Made by a program: the position numbers and the translations under genes. A stretch of 64,000 bases of DNA from positions 160,872 to 224,871 of the forward strand of contig MNCI01005779.1 in the NCBI GenBank assembly GCA_015680685.1. Direction: 5' to 3'. Origin of the DNA: Gnetum montanum. Its lineage: Eukaryota; Streptophyta; Gnetopsida; Gnetales; Gnetaceae. This document shows, one piece after another, positions 10,985 through 21,354 of this stretch (the first letter of the stretch is position 1; the number at the start of each line of letters is the position of its first letter). Under the pieces are notes generated by a model. That model had not been told where the DNA came from, made no database searches, and worked only from the letters and a program-made list of their open reading frames with translations.

Positions 10985-11942
10985 TGATGAGTGGCGAGGT
11001 ACCCCTACACTCAACCATACAAAATGAGCATAGCACATGCGATCCAATAGAACTCCACAGACTAAATGCCTAAACTCTGCAAGGAACACTTGGGGTTAAT
11101 TAATCGTTGTCTTCCCAGACTTACTTGTTGTTGTTACAGTGTATGGTTAAGTAAGTCCGAGGTATATGATTTTTTTGGTCTTTTCTGGTTTATCTCCTAT
11201 GCTAAACGGTGAAGGGTTGAGAGACTAAAACTAACTCTAACTACAGTGCTACGTCCTAGCATCAGCATCCATTCCCACTTGTCGTACACACCCTGAACTG
11301 TGCAACTATGGCTACCAAACACTAATTGTTACTAGGATTACCACACATAACGCACGTGCTCGAAGTGGTCATACTGAGGCATCTAACTAGCCTAAGTGTG
11401 ACAAGCAGCTGATTCCTTGACTAGCTGTACACATCCGTAGATACTCGTAATCAAGTTGTACTTGTCCCACATTCTAGGAGGTAAGGGTGAGAGAATCTAA
11501 TAGCGATGAGTAGCCGATTCCTTGGCTAGCCGTACACATTCGTCAATGCTCGTAACCAATTCGTACTCATGCCGCATTACTAGGAAAGCAATAAATAACA
11601 TTAATTAAACCTATCCATGCACTGCAAGGTTTATCCACAAAGTTCGTCTTTATTACCATACACAACTTGCATTCAGGTACAAAGCTACTCAAATAAAGAA
11701 TCGTTCACTTGAGGGACTCCTACTACGGGCACATGGAAAATATTCTATCTCTAGGGTGATCAATCTGCCAGAGCTTCACTACTTTACACCTAGGATTAGA
11801 AATGAGGGGAGTGCCACCTCTTATTTATAGATTTGGTGGCAGACCGCGATATCGCATACGCGATATCGTAGGGGATGCGATATCGCGGCGGACGCGATAT
11901 CACATATGCGATATCACAGCCTATGCGAATCACGTCTCATCA
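10985..11942 (-). repeat. 5' LTR of element A
   Basis: 958 bp. On the minus strand, in order: five GATATC-centred palindromes (about 11844-11932), TATAAATA (plus-strand tatttata 11822-11829), the AATAAA polyadenylation signal (plus-strand tttatt 11649-11654), and the terminus CTCGCCACTCATCA at 10985. The order U3 array, TATA, AATAAA, end is the usual LTR promoter and terminator layout. Confidence 0.92.
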
Positions 11943-13347
11943 ATTGGAAACAAAGAATACAAGAATCCTTGAATGTAGCCATGGGCAAGTACTATTCTCT
12001 CTTATATCAATGCCTTGGCCATGGTTATTTTTAGATGGAGTAGCTCCATCATAACATAGATGGGCTTTACATAGAAATGAGAAGAACTCTTGCAATCTAT
12101 GCTCAAGGGAGACATTTAGAATTAAGAGTCCATTAGATCCAAAGGCTGATTAAGTAAGTAAAAGAAGAAGAAGGTGAGTTTAGGAAAAGGAAAAGTATGG
12201 AGAAATACAACTAGGATCCTTCCATACACAAAGGAAGGTTTGGTTTCATGATAATAAGAAGGAGGTACCACTTGATGAAGTGGTGCAACTAAGAAAAATA
12301 TCAGCCAAGGTAGATAAATTGTGAGACTCTTTGAACAAGAAGTTCCAAACTACCCTTAAAATTATAGAAGAGTCCAAAGAGCAAGGTAGTGGTCATGACC
12401 AAAGGAGAATGAAGGAAGCTCAACATGCCCATATAAGGGGTAAGGGAAAAGCTATTGCCATTAAAGAGGTTGTAGATTTTGAGATAGATGATGGTGGTGG
12501 ATGTGAAATTTGGTAATACAAGCATCTTAAGGGATGTTTTCTTATTATGTCACACTCACTAGAGTTTAGGCTATACATGCTGAATCCTCAATTGGTGAAA
12601 AGGCAAGCCCCCAAAAGGTTTCCTTATCCTCAAGACAACTATAGATAGTTCCACTAACAAGCTTATTATCCAAGTGGAGCTCCACTTCAACCTCATGAGC
12701 AATAATAGTAATGACAACATCCACAATCATGGGGGATGCCACCACCAAGGCAATAGTACCCTTACCAGTAGCCAGATCCATATGGGTACTATGTTCAGCA
12801 ACCCTTTTCTCTATGTGACTTTTTTAGTTACACCTCATTTTAACATCACTAATACCCTCCTAGGTACTCCAGATCTCAATCTCTAAGAGGAGAATCCCCA
12901 TTTCTACATTACCCTCATCATCCTTCCATACTTGTACCTTCATCCTTACCTCAATTGCCTCTAGCTCCATCCATGCAGAGACAAATTTTAGTCCAACCAT
13001 AGTAAATAAATGTTACCAAGGCTATTAACTTACAACCAGCTCCACAGCTAAGTGGTTTAGACAATAAAACCTAACAAAGATCTTTCTTCCAAACCAACAA
13101 TCCTACTAAGCCCTCATAGATGAGTGTGGTTGATAGCCCTACTTCTTCTTCATCCTTTACAACATCATTCAAGATCCCTTCAAACCAAATGCCTCCTAAG
13201 GTTCATACAGTAATGTTGATCCATGTGGTCACAAATTGAATAAAGGTTGGCCATCTTCCCAAGAAGAGATCTAATCTTGGGAATCCCCTAATCTACTTGA
13301 AAATTGCTAGAAATTAGCCATGAAAGGCTCTTCTAGACTTAGGTTCT
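11943..13347 (+). pseudogene. Element C gag, second part, to the protease active site
   Basis: Reading resumes after A with WKQRIQESLN and CLGHGYF, then LHHNIDGLYIEMRRTLAIYAQ, corresponding to YAKRDQLHHIVDGLRNE in A. A zinc-knuckle remnant with CEIW and KGCF lies near 12500-12540. A proline-rich stretch and the Gag-protease linker follow (12680-13250). The last codons, 13327-13347, read ALLDLGS, the retropepsin active site with DLG in place of DSG. Element B is inserted exactly here. Stops and shifts are frequent. Confidence 0.7.
13343..13347. other. Target site duplication of element B (left copy)
   Basis: GTTCT here is repeated exactly at 21355-21359 on the other side of B. A 5-bp duplication is typical of gypsy and copia integrases. 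Confidence 0.9.
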
Positions 13348-13421
13348 TGATGAGACGCGAATTGCACAGGTCGCGATATCGCATACCCGATATCGCGTAC
13401 GCGATATTGCGGTCTGCCTCC

Positions 13422-13434
13422 ATATATATAAATA
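13422..13434 (+). promoter_or_regulatory. TATA box of the family T LTR
   Basis: ATATATATAAATA lies just after the palindrome array and about 170 bp before the AATAAA at 13602. It is kept in the 3' LTR (about 20514-20527) and, as TATAAATA, in A, E and H. It is the likely core promoter of the genomic RNA. The start site is not visible but would be about 30 bp downstream. Confidence 0.7.
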
Positions 13435-13601
13435 AGAGGCGGCACTCCCCTCTTTGATAATCATAGGCATAAAGTAGCAAAGCTCTGGCAAATTGATCAC
13501 CCCAGAGATAGAATATTTTCCATGTGCCCACAGTAGGAGTCCCCCAAGTGAACGATTCTTTATTCGAGCAGCTTTGTACCTGAACGCAAGTTGCATACGG
13601 C

Positions 13602-13607
13602 AATAAA
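13602..13607 (+). terminator. Polyadenylation signal AATAAA of the family T LTR
   Basis: AATAAAGATGAGCT is conserved in C (2809), in both B LTRs and, on the minus strand, in A, E and H. With the TATA box it defines U3, R and U5 approximately. Confidence 0.65.
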
Positions 13608-14270
13608 GATGAGCTCTATGGATAAACCTTGTAGTGCATGGATAGGTTTAATTAATGTTATTTACTACTTTCCTAGTAACGCGGCATGAGTACGACTTGG
13701 TTATGAGCATTGACGAACGTGTACGGATAGCCAAGGAATCGGCTACTCATCGCAAGTAAATTCCCTCACCCTTTCCTCCTAGAGCGTGGGACAAGTACGA
13801 CTTGATTACGAGCATCCACGGATGTGTACGGCTAGTCAAGGAATCAGCTGCTTGTCACACTTAGGTTAGTTAAGTGCCTCAATACGACCACTTCGAGCAC
13901 GTGCGTTACATGTGGTAATCCTAGTAACGATTAGCATTTGGTAGCCATAGTTGCACAGTTCAGGGTGTGTACGGTAAGTGGGAATGGATGCTGACGCTAG
14001 GACTTAGTTCTGTAGTTAGAGTTAGTTAGTTTCTCAACCCTTCACCCTCATAGCTTAGGAGATAAATCGAAAAATACCAAAAAAATCATATACCTTGGAC
14101 TTACTTAACCATACACCATGACAAAAACAAGTAAGTCTAGGAAGACAACGAACGATTAACCCCAAGTGTTTCTTGTGGCGTTAAGGCATTTAGTCTGCGG
14201 AGTTCGACCAGATCACGCGTGCTACGCTCGTTTCGTATGGTTGAGTGTAGGGGTACCTCGCCACTCATCA

Positions 14271-14292
14271 TAGGAGTCGTTGCGGGGGACTA
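14271..14292 (+). other. Damaged tRNA-Asp primer binding site of element B
   Basis: TAGGAGTCGTTGCGGGGGAC aligns with TTGGCGCTGTTGCCGGGGAC of A, with several changes. It directly follows the LTR terminus at 14270. In this state priming would be poor, so the changes probably arose after insertion. Confidence 0.7.
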
Positions 14293-14410
14293 AGTATTTT
14301 TTACGCCAATTGAAAATTAGGAATCATTCACATCGTTGTGAGCTCTAATGAACCTTCAGGTTAATCAGTTAATTAAGAACATAAATAACGGTAAACAGCA
14401 CACCATTAGA

Positions 14411-17400
14411 ATGGCTTCTTCTCACAAAATAAACTCACCTAAGGATAATACAGAAGACAGTCAGCATCACACGCATAACTGAGACCAGCCATGTCCTAAA
14501 CAATCTAAGGTCACATATACTCATCCTGATGAGTATGTCCTTGACTTTACTTTTATTCTCCATCAAGACGAGCAACTGCGGTGGAGAGATCTGCAAGGTA
14601 ACATTGTGTTACCCCCAGATCAAGCAACCCCTAACATGCTTTTCCATGCCTTAGCATAGATCGGCATGCAAGAACTGTTTGCAGAATACGTTTTGGATGA
14701 CTGTGACACAAGGGGATTTCATCCCACAAATGCACAACGTATTCAGGACGAAAGGTAGGAGAGCCAACATTCATTGTTGAAGGGCAAGGTCCCCCATGTC
14801 CTTAGTGAAATAGGAGATGAGGAACCCCTCACAATGGGTTTCCTAGAAAATGATGTTCCTCCTCCTCACAATGGTGAAGAGGNNNNNNNNNNNNNNNNNN
14901 NNNNNNNNNNNNNNNNNNNNNNNNNNNNNNNNNNNNNNNNNNNNNNNNNNNNNNNNNNNNNNNNNNNNNNNNNNNNNNNNNNNNNNNNNNNNNNNNNNNN
15001 NNNNNNNNNNNNNNNNNNNNNNNNNNNNNNNNNNNNNNNNNNNNNNNNNNNNNNNNNNNNNNNNNNNNNNNNNNNNNNNNNNNNNNNNNNNNNNNNNNNN
15101 NNNNNNNNNNNNNNNNNNNNNNNNNNNNNNNNNNNNNNNNNNNNNNNNNNNNNNNNNNNNNNNNNNNNNNNNNNNNNNNNNNNNNNNNNNNNNNNNNNNN
15201 NNNNNNNNNNNNNNNNNNNNNNNNNNNNNNNNNNNNNNNNNNNNNNNNNNNNNNNNNNNNNNNNNNNNNNNNNNNNNNNNNNNNNNNNNNNNNNNNNNNN
15301 NNNNNNNNNNNNNNNNNNNNNNNNNNNNNNNNNNNNNNNNNNNNNNNNNNNNNNNNNNNNNNNNNNNNNNNNNNNNNNNNNNNNNNNNNNNNNNNNNNNN
15401 NNNNNNNNNNNNNNNNNNNNNNNNNNNNNNNNNNNNNNNNNNNNNNNNNNNNNNNNNNNNNNNNNNNNNNNNNNNNNNNNNNNNNNNNNNNNNNNNNNNN
15501 NNNNNNNNNNNNNNNNNNNNNNNNNNNNNNNNNNNNNNNNNNNNNNNNNNNNNNNNNNNNNNNNNNNNNNNNNNNNNNNNNNNNNNNNNNNNNNNNNNNN
15601 NNNNNNNNNNNNNNNNNNNNNNNNNNNNNNNNNNNNNNNNNNNNNNNNNNNNNNNNNNNNNNNNNNNNNNNNNNNNNNNNNNNNNNNNNNNNNNNNNNNN
15701 NNNNNNNNNNNNNNNNNNNNNNNNNTGAGCACCAACTGTTCACGGGAGGAACAACCACTCACACTAAGGATGGACACTTAGATCGTTACAATGATCAGGG
15801 CTGAAGCAGCCGAAGAGAAGGTAAGAAACATCGTCATGGTGATGGATCCCCTTCCTCTTCTCCTTCATCTCACCATTCACACTCTTCTTCCACATCTGGG
15901 CGCAGCCACCATGAACATAACGGGGAGAATAAAAGTAAAAAGGATGAAAGACCTCGACAGGAAGGTAGAGAGGAGTTAGGACAAGGGCAAGGATGTAGGG
16001 ACAGTAGGGAACCACCACGAAGACATCACAGATGTCATGATAGAGATGATTATGACGAACTCCTACTCGCAACCCGAAGCATGCTAGACATCTCAGAGGA
16101 AGTTAGGATCCCCACAAGGCATTTAAAAGATAGCAGGATCAAGCGTTTGAACATAAATAATATCCCAAGTTTTGAAGGGGGATACAACGCTAATCCTCAA
16201 CATCATTTACAGGAATTCCACGATGCCTGTGCCTTGCAAAACATAGATAATGAGTGGCAGAATCTCAATTTGTTCCCAAGGACACTCATCAAAGAAGCAG
16301 AGAGCTGGTACCAGTCCTTAGAATTGGAAACCATCAGGAGGTGGAGTACGATGCTTGAATTGTTCAACAACAAATTTCAGACGTACTCTAGAGTGTCCAA
16401 TTTGCATAAGCAGATCCAAGGCTAGAAACAAGGTACTTATGAACCCTTGGATGCTACCATGGCTGGTTACTATACACTGCTACATCATTGCCCGGGCCAT
16501 GGGTACGCTAAACAGGATCAACTTCGCCACATCGTGGATGGGCTAAGAAATGAAACGAGAAGAACTCTTGGGACTTACGCCCAAGGGAGACTTTCCCAAC
16601 TAAGAGCCCATGAAGTTGAAAGGTTGTTGGAACAAGTAGCATAAGAAGAGGGTGAGCTATGTAAGAGAGAAAGTATGAAAGAATACAACTGTGATCCCTC
16701 CCTTCACAAGAAGGGAGTGAAATTTTGTGATGAGGAGGATGAGTCACCACTCAAAGATTTGGTGAACCGAAAAATCGTGCCGATCCAAAAGTTAACAACT
16801 GAGGTATCAGCTAAGGTAGACCAAATGTGGGATTCCTTAAACTCAAGAATTGAAACAGTCTTAAAAATCATAGAGGAGTCTAAGGTTGAGCAAGGTAGTG
16901 ACAAAGGGAAAACCAAGTAGAGAAACTTAAGCCCTGCACATAACAAGGGTAAGGGAAAAATTCCTATCTCCGATGAGGCTGTAAATTCTGATTCAGACAA
17001 TGATAGTGGATGTGAGGTCTACTATTATGACCATTCTAAGGGATGTTGCCCCATTATCTCACATCTGTAGGAGTCTAGGGTGTATGCATTAAATCCAAGA
17101 CTTAATCAATGGCAAACACCCCGAAGGTTACCTTACCCACAAGGTAACCCAAGGCAGTTCCACCAACCCTTAACATATTATCCAAATGCAACGCCTCCAC
17201 AGCCCATTGGACAACATCAGTAGTGGCAATACCCACAGTCATGGGGGATGCCACCGCCAGCACACCAATACCCTTACCGATAGCCCGATCCTTACGGTTA
17301 TTATGTGCAGTAGCCAGTTTCTCCAGGTGACTCTATGGGTCACACTACCCCCCAACATCACTAGCAAGCTCAAGAGTACTTTAGAAGGACTCCTTCTCCT

Positions 17401-18356
17401 CCGGAGACATCTCACATTTAGTCCATCCTCTAACTCCACCCGCACCTCTTCCCCCTGTAGTTCCCATACAACTTGTTCCAACAATGCAAGGGGAATTACC
17501 TACCCTAGCGCAGCAACGTAATACTGCGAGAGCTATAAATATTCAGCATGTAAATAACCAACCGGGTACTAGTTCTGGCGACAACTGTACAAAGAAGAGA
17601 TCCTTTTTCAGAACTAGAAGCCCAGACAAACTCTCGCAACAACAAGTGGATGGGTACATGTATAGGCCTCTAACCACTAATGCTTCGGAGAACCCTTCAG
17701 TCCAAAGGAGTGTAACGCATACTGTTATGTTAACACATACCGTAACTAACTGGATCAAGGTAGGACACCTTCCCAGGAAACTAACTGACCCTGAGAGTCC
17801 CTTTATTTATTTGCAGATCATTGGAAATGCACCACATTGGGCTCTTCTTGACTCAGGTTCTAGAGTCAACTTAATTTTGCAAAATATGTATCATGCCTGG
17901 AACCTGCCACAACTTAAGAAGAGCAACATCCAACTAGAGCTGGTGGACCAGTCCATCACCATTCCCTTAGGATTGGTGGAGGATGTTATTACCACTGTGT
18001 GTGGTTGATCCTACCCAGCTAACTTTCTAGTGATTGAAGTGAACAACAACGAAGGGGACTTCCCAATTATAATGGGAAGGGAATGGCTAAGTATAGTAGA
18101 CGCATGCCTTAGGATCCACGATCTTTCCTTGGAAATCTCTAAGATAAACATATGTGGAAAGATCAAGAAGAGGATAGTTCCATGCATCACATATAGTGAT
18201 TCATCAGGTGATGACATGGAGGAAATGTCTCCATGTAATAGGTGTGCCCAAGAAACTCTGCAACAAATATACCTATATGTAGCAACCACACAAGAAGTAG
18301 TAGACACCCCATGGTTGACAGCTTCTTGTAGGTGCAAACAAATATGCATGGAATGA
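14411..18356 (+). pseudogene. gag-pro: Element B gag-protease, broken and gapped
   Basis: The start is the ATG at 14411 (MASSHKINSP), homologous to the A start. The frame is interrupted by an N gap (14883-15725), then holds the His/Ser-rich linker, the capsid core at 16081-16425 (PTRHLKDSRIKRLNINNIP), the GHGYAKQDQLRHIVDGLR segment at 16500, a knuckle-like CEVYYYDHSKGCC (about 17010-17050) and, after a one-base deletion near 17405, the linker and protease (17484-18356). The protease active site reads ALLDSGSRVNLI, with D-S-G at 17850-17858, and ends with a FPIIMGREWL flap-distal motif. Stops: IQG*KQG, QVA*EEG, KTK*RNL, SHL*ES and one TGA at 18006. Two of these are shared with A. Confidence 0.85.
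14883..15725. other. Assembly gap of 843 N
   Basis: The gap falls between GAAGAGG and TGAACACCAACTGTTC of gag. In A the same two blocks are separated by 52 bases, and in E by a similar distance. Unless B carries an insertion here, the true missing sequence is only about 50 bases and the gap length is an estimate from scaffolding. Confidence 0.95.
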
Positions 18357-18539
18357 ACTAAGAAAACTCATGCCAACAACCGTGGCATAGACTCATTGGA
18401 ACGTGAGCATCGCCAACTTCCACCCCTCAACTTAAGATCATCAATTGGGAGAAGTTGGGCACTTCTTAAAAATTTAAATAGGTGCTCCCTATTTTGGATC
18501 TCTCCCTTGCAACTCATTCATGGGGGAGATGGCCACCTA
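18357..18539 (+). pseudogene. Remnant of the protease-RT spacer in element B
   Basis: This stretch still aligns with the spacer of element C between protease and RT (C 21820-22060). Shared blocks are GGGAGAAGTTGGGCACTTCT against GGGAGAGCTAGAAATCCTTG, and the following GTCCCTA/CTCCCTA. After about 18540 similarity to C is lost and the family tail begins. It marks the place where pol was deleted or replaced. Confidence 0.45.
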
Positions 18540-20402
18540 TGCTAACCATATGGGGCACTTAGTTCTTTTTCAGTTTTTTTTTACACATTTTTGTTTTACA
18601 ACTTTCTTTAACTTTTCTTGTTTTTGTTTTACAACATTGTTATACTTTTTCCATTTTTGTGTGTGTGTGTGTGCCATCATTCGTCACCCAATAAGTGTTC
18701 GGGCCGATGGGATGAACTATTTTCATATTGATTGCTAATGTTTGGGTTTTACCTTTAAGTTACATTGTTGATACTAAGGTATGTTTCTTTTGATATGGAA
18801 AGCAATGAGATCAATTCATCCATCCATCCACCAACTTCTATGGTTTCCTTTGGCTTGGAAATGTACAGTTCCCTTCTAATAAGAACTTTAACGAATCGGT
18901 GACTGGGTACTTCTCAAACTAAGGAAGGACTCACAGATTGTATAGGGTGTGACTTCAAAGGAACTTGGTGCTTTTGTGTTGGTCATTCACTTGGGTGCTT
19001 GGATGTTTTCTTCTTGAGTTTTCTTACCGTTCCGATGTTACCCAATAATCGGAGCTGAGGCAATAAAAATAAAGAAGTCTTTACATGGTGTGGTCCCCAT
19101 GCATAAAAATACAAAAAAAAAACCAAAGTGAGGATTCAAAGCACACCCCTTAGATGAAATAAAATTTGGGCTGCAAGCACTGGTTATGGAACCAAAGTGT
19201 TCCCTCTAACTAAGACCCTTCTAGCTTTCCGTTCTCTCATTTGTTTCGTCGGAATGGTGGTGACTCTCGAAGATGCATCCTTGGCATCCATGTGGATGGT
19301 TTAACCAAGTGCATTGATGTGAAGTCAATGGAAGTGGTTGGTTTGAGCTCGAGTTGGAATGAGATTCGCCAAGTCACATTAATCATAAAACACACAAGGG
19401 GCTGTACACCACCTTGTCCTTGGGATTCCATTCCACTCCTCTTCTCTCCATCCTTCTCTCCATTTTTCACCTCATTGCTGGTTGTATCATTAGTGTATAT
19501 ATTTTGGTTGATGCATTGTTTTCTTTTTGGTAAATTCTTGCAGTTAAGACTTTAACTCTTGTTCCAAAGGACATTCCTAGAGCCTACGGACTCTTTGAAT
19601 GTGGGAGTGTCAGGGCATTAAGGGCATGAACCTGCTTTGGGGAGGACCCACTGACATTCCTATTTGGAACATTAGTTAACCTCTTTCCCTTAACATTTTG
19701 CAATTAATTTTAGTTTTGTGCATTTCCATCTTGACATCCACTTCACTGATGCCATAGTTGTCCCTTTTTACCTATCTTTCTTACTCCTTTTTCTTTCTCC
19801 ATTCTAACGCTACCGGAGGTTTGTGATTAGTCATGGGGGTACAGGGCTTGATTTTTTGATTTTTCTCCTAAGCCCCAGATTTTTTCGTTTCTCTTCCTAA
19901 CCCCTACACCTTCGGTAGTCATCATTTACATCTTTCCAGATCCATATCAGCCATACCACAACCTAGCCAATGAACCTACACCGAAGCAAGGTATTATTTA
20001 CTTAATGATTCAATTACCCTTGCTAATATATGATTGTGCTGTGTGTGCAGATGGCAATCATACAACAACGGAATGGATCTGGAGCAACCACTTGGAATGG
20101 AGCAGTGCTGAAGCAGCTATGCAAGGAGCAAGATTGATAATGAGCTTACGAATGGACAATAGAAGGTGCAATCTAGGCATTGACAACAACAAGACTCTTC
20201 TCTCTTCTTCTCTTCTATTCTCTCAGCTGCCAAGTGTGGCCTGATGTCATTGTAATAAGGTGTTCACCCTTGTCATGAACACCAGTTGTGTCAAGTCTTG
20301 TAATAATGAACCGTTCACATGTCATTCCATTAGTTCCATTTCCCTCAATAATCCCATACCTACCTGATCTTATTGTAAGGAACTCGAGGATGAGTTTTCA
20401 TT
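18540..20402 (+). other. Conserved non-pol tail of element B
   Basis: Homologous to A 5498-7440 and E 32893-34745. It contains a GT microsatellite (18658-18674), an open segment 19241-19555, a frame VKTLTLVPKDIPRAYGLFEC near 19545 preceded by an acceptor-like TTCTTGCAG, and a segment 20005-20244 with HLEWSSAEAAMQGARLIM. A possible 60-nt intron lies at 19991-20050 (AAGCAAG/GTATT to GTGTGCAG/ATGG). Removing it would join a PYQPYHNLANEPTPKQ segment to DGNHTTTEWIWSNHLEWSS in one frame. I do not recognise the product and the coding status is uncertain. Confidence 0.55.
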
Positions 20403-20416
20403 CAGTCATGGGGGTA
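20403..20416 (+). other. Polypurine tract of element B
   Basis: CAGTCATGGGGGTA directly precedes the 3' LTR at 20417 and is the same tract as in A, E and H. Confidence 0.75.
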
Positions 20417-21354
20417 TGATGAGACACGAATTGCATAGGCCACGATATCGCATCCCCTGCAATATCGCGTCCTTCCCTGCGATATCGCGTATGCGATATC
20501 GCAGTCTGCCACCATATATATAAATAAGAGGCAGCACTCCCCTCATTGATAATCATAGGCATAAAGTAGTGAAGCTCTGGCGGATTGATCACCCCAGAGA
20601 TAGAATATTTTCCATGTGCCCGCAGTAGGAGTCACCTAAGTGAACGGTTCTTAATTCGAGCAGCTTTGTACCTGAACACAAGTTGTGTACAGCAATAAAG
20701 ATGAGCTTTGTGGATAAACCTTGTAGTGCATGGATAGGTTTAATTAATGTTATTTACTACTTTTCTAGTAACGCGGCATGAGTACAACTTGGTTACGAGC
20801 ATTGACGAACGTGTATGGTTAGCCAAGGAATCGGCTACTCATCGCAAGTAGATTCTCTCACCCTTTCCTCCTAGAGTGTGGGACAAGTACGACTTGATTA
20901 CGAGCATCCACGGATGTGTACGGCTAGTCAAGGAATCAGTTGCTTGTCATACTTAGGTTAGTTAAGTGCCTCAGTACGACCGCTTCAAGCATGTGCGTTA
21001 CGTGTGGTAATCCTAGTAATGATTAGCGTTTGGTAGCCACAGTTGCATAGTTCAGGGTGTGTACAGTAAGTGGGAATGGATGCTGATGCTAGGACTTAGT
21101 GTTGTAGTTAGAGTTTGTTAGTTTCTCAACCCTTCACCCTCATAGCTTAGGAGATAAACCGAAAAATACCAAAAAGAATCATATACCTTGGACTTACTTA
21201 ACCATACATCGTGACAACAACAAGTAAGTCTCAGAAGACAATGAACGATTAACCCCAAGTGTTTCTTGTGGAGTTAAGGCATTTAGTCTATGGAGTTCGT
21301 GCGTGCTACGCTCGTTTCGTATGGTTGAGTGTAGGGGTACCTCGCCACTCATCA
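20417..21354 (+). repeat. 3' LTR of element B
   Basis: 938 bp, TGATGAG to CTCATCA, followed by the GTTCT target duplication. It holds four GATATC/AATATC palindromes (20441-20505), one more than the 5' LTR, and a short deletion near 21298 relative to the 5' copy. Confidence 0.93.

Larger units (their letters stand above)
4556..11942 (-). mobile_element. Element A: gag-protease-only LTR retrotransposon (family T)
   Basis: A complete minus-strand element: 5' LTR 10985-11942, tRNA-Asp primer site, a fused gag-protease frame, a conserved non-pol tail, a polypurine tract, and 3' LTR 4556-5482. LTR ends are TGATGAG and CTCATCA. The flanks are GTTGG on the left and ATTGG on the right, a 5-bp target duplication with one change, lying in the gag of element C. 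There is no RT, RNase H or integrase motif anywhere inside. It is therefore a non-autonomous Ty3/gypsy-type element; the class is inferred from the primer site, protease and relation to C. Seven or more stops, one frameshift and a 70-bp duplication break its coding region. Confidence 0.92.
13348..14270 (+). repeat. 5' LTR of element B
   Basis: 923 bp, TGATGAG to CTCATCA. Three GATATC/GATATT palindromes lie at 13370-13411. Pairs with 20417-21354. Compared by eye the two LTRs differ at scattered sites, many of them CG against TG or CA, as expected from decay of methylated CpG. Confidence 0.93.
13348..21354 (+). mobile_element. Element B: gag-protease-only LTR retrotransposon (family T)
   Basis: A plus-strand element with LTRs 13348-14270 and 20417-21354, a damaged tRNA-Asp primer site, gag-protease 14411-18356, the conserved tail and a polypurine tract, flanked by an exact GTTCT duplication. 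Like A it has no RT, RNase H or integrase. An 843-base N gap lies in gag. Protease keeps an intact DSG, making this the best-preserved protease of the family in the window. Several stop codons and one frameshift still make the element non-coding as assembled. Confidence 0.93.

Noticed and set aside
14774-15781. Open frames of about 300 residues on both strands
   Set aside because: They are open only because they cross the N gap; the flanking codons belong to gag on the plus strand only.
19237-19555. Host gene in the tail of B, from the 104-residue plus-strand frame
   Set aside because: The homologous stretches of A and E do not keep this frame open throughout; treated as part of the unassigned tail.
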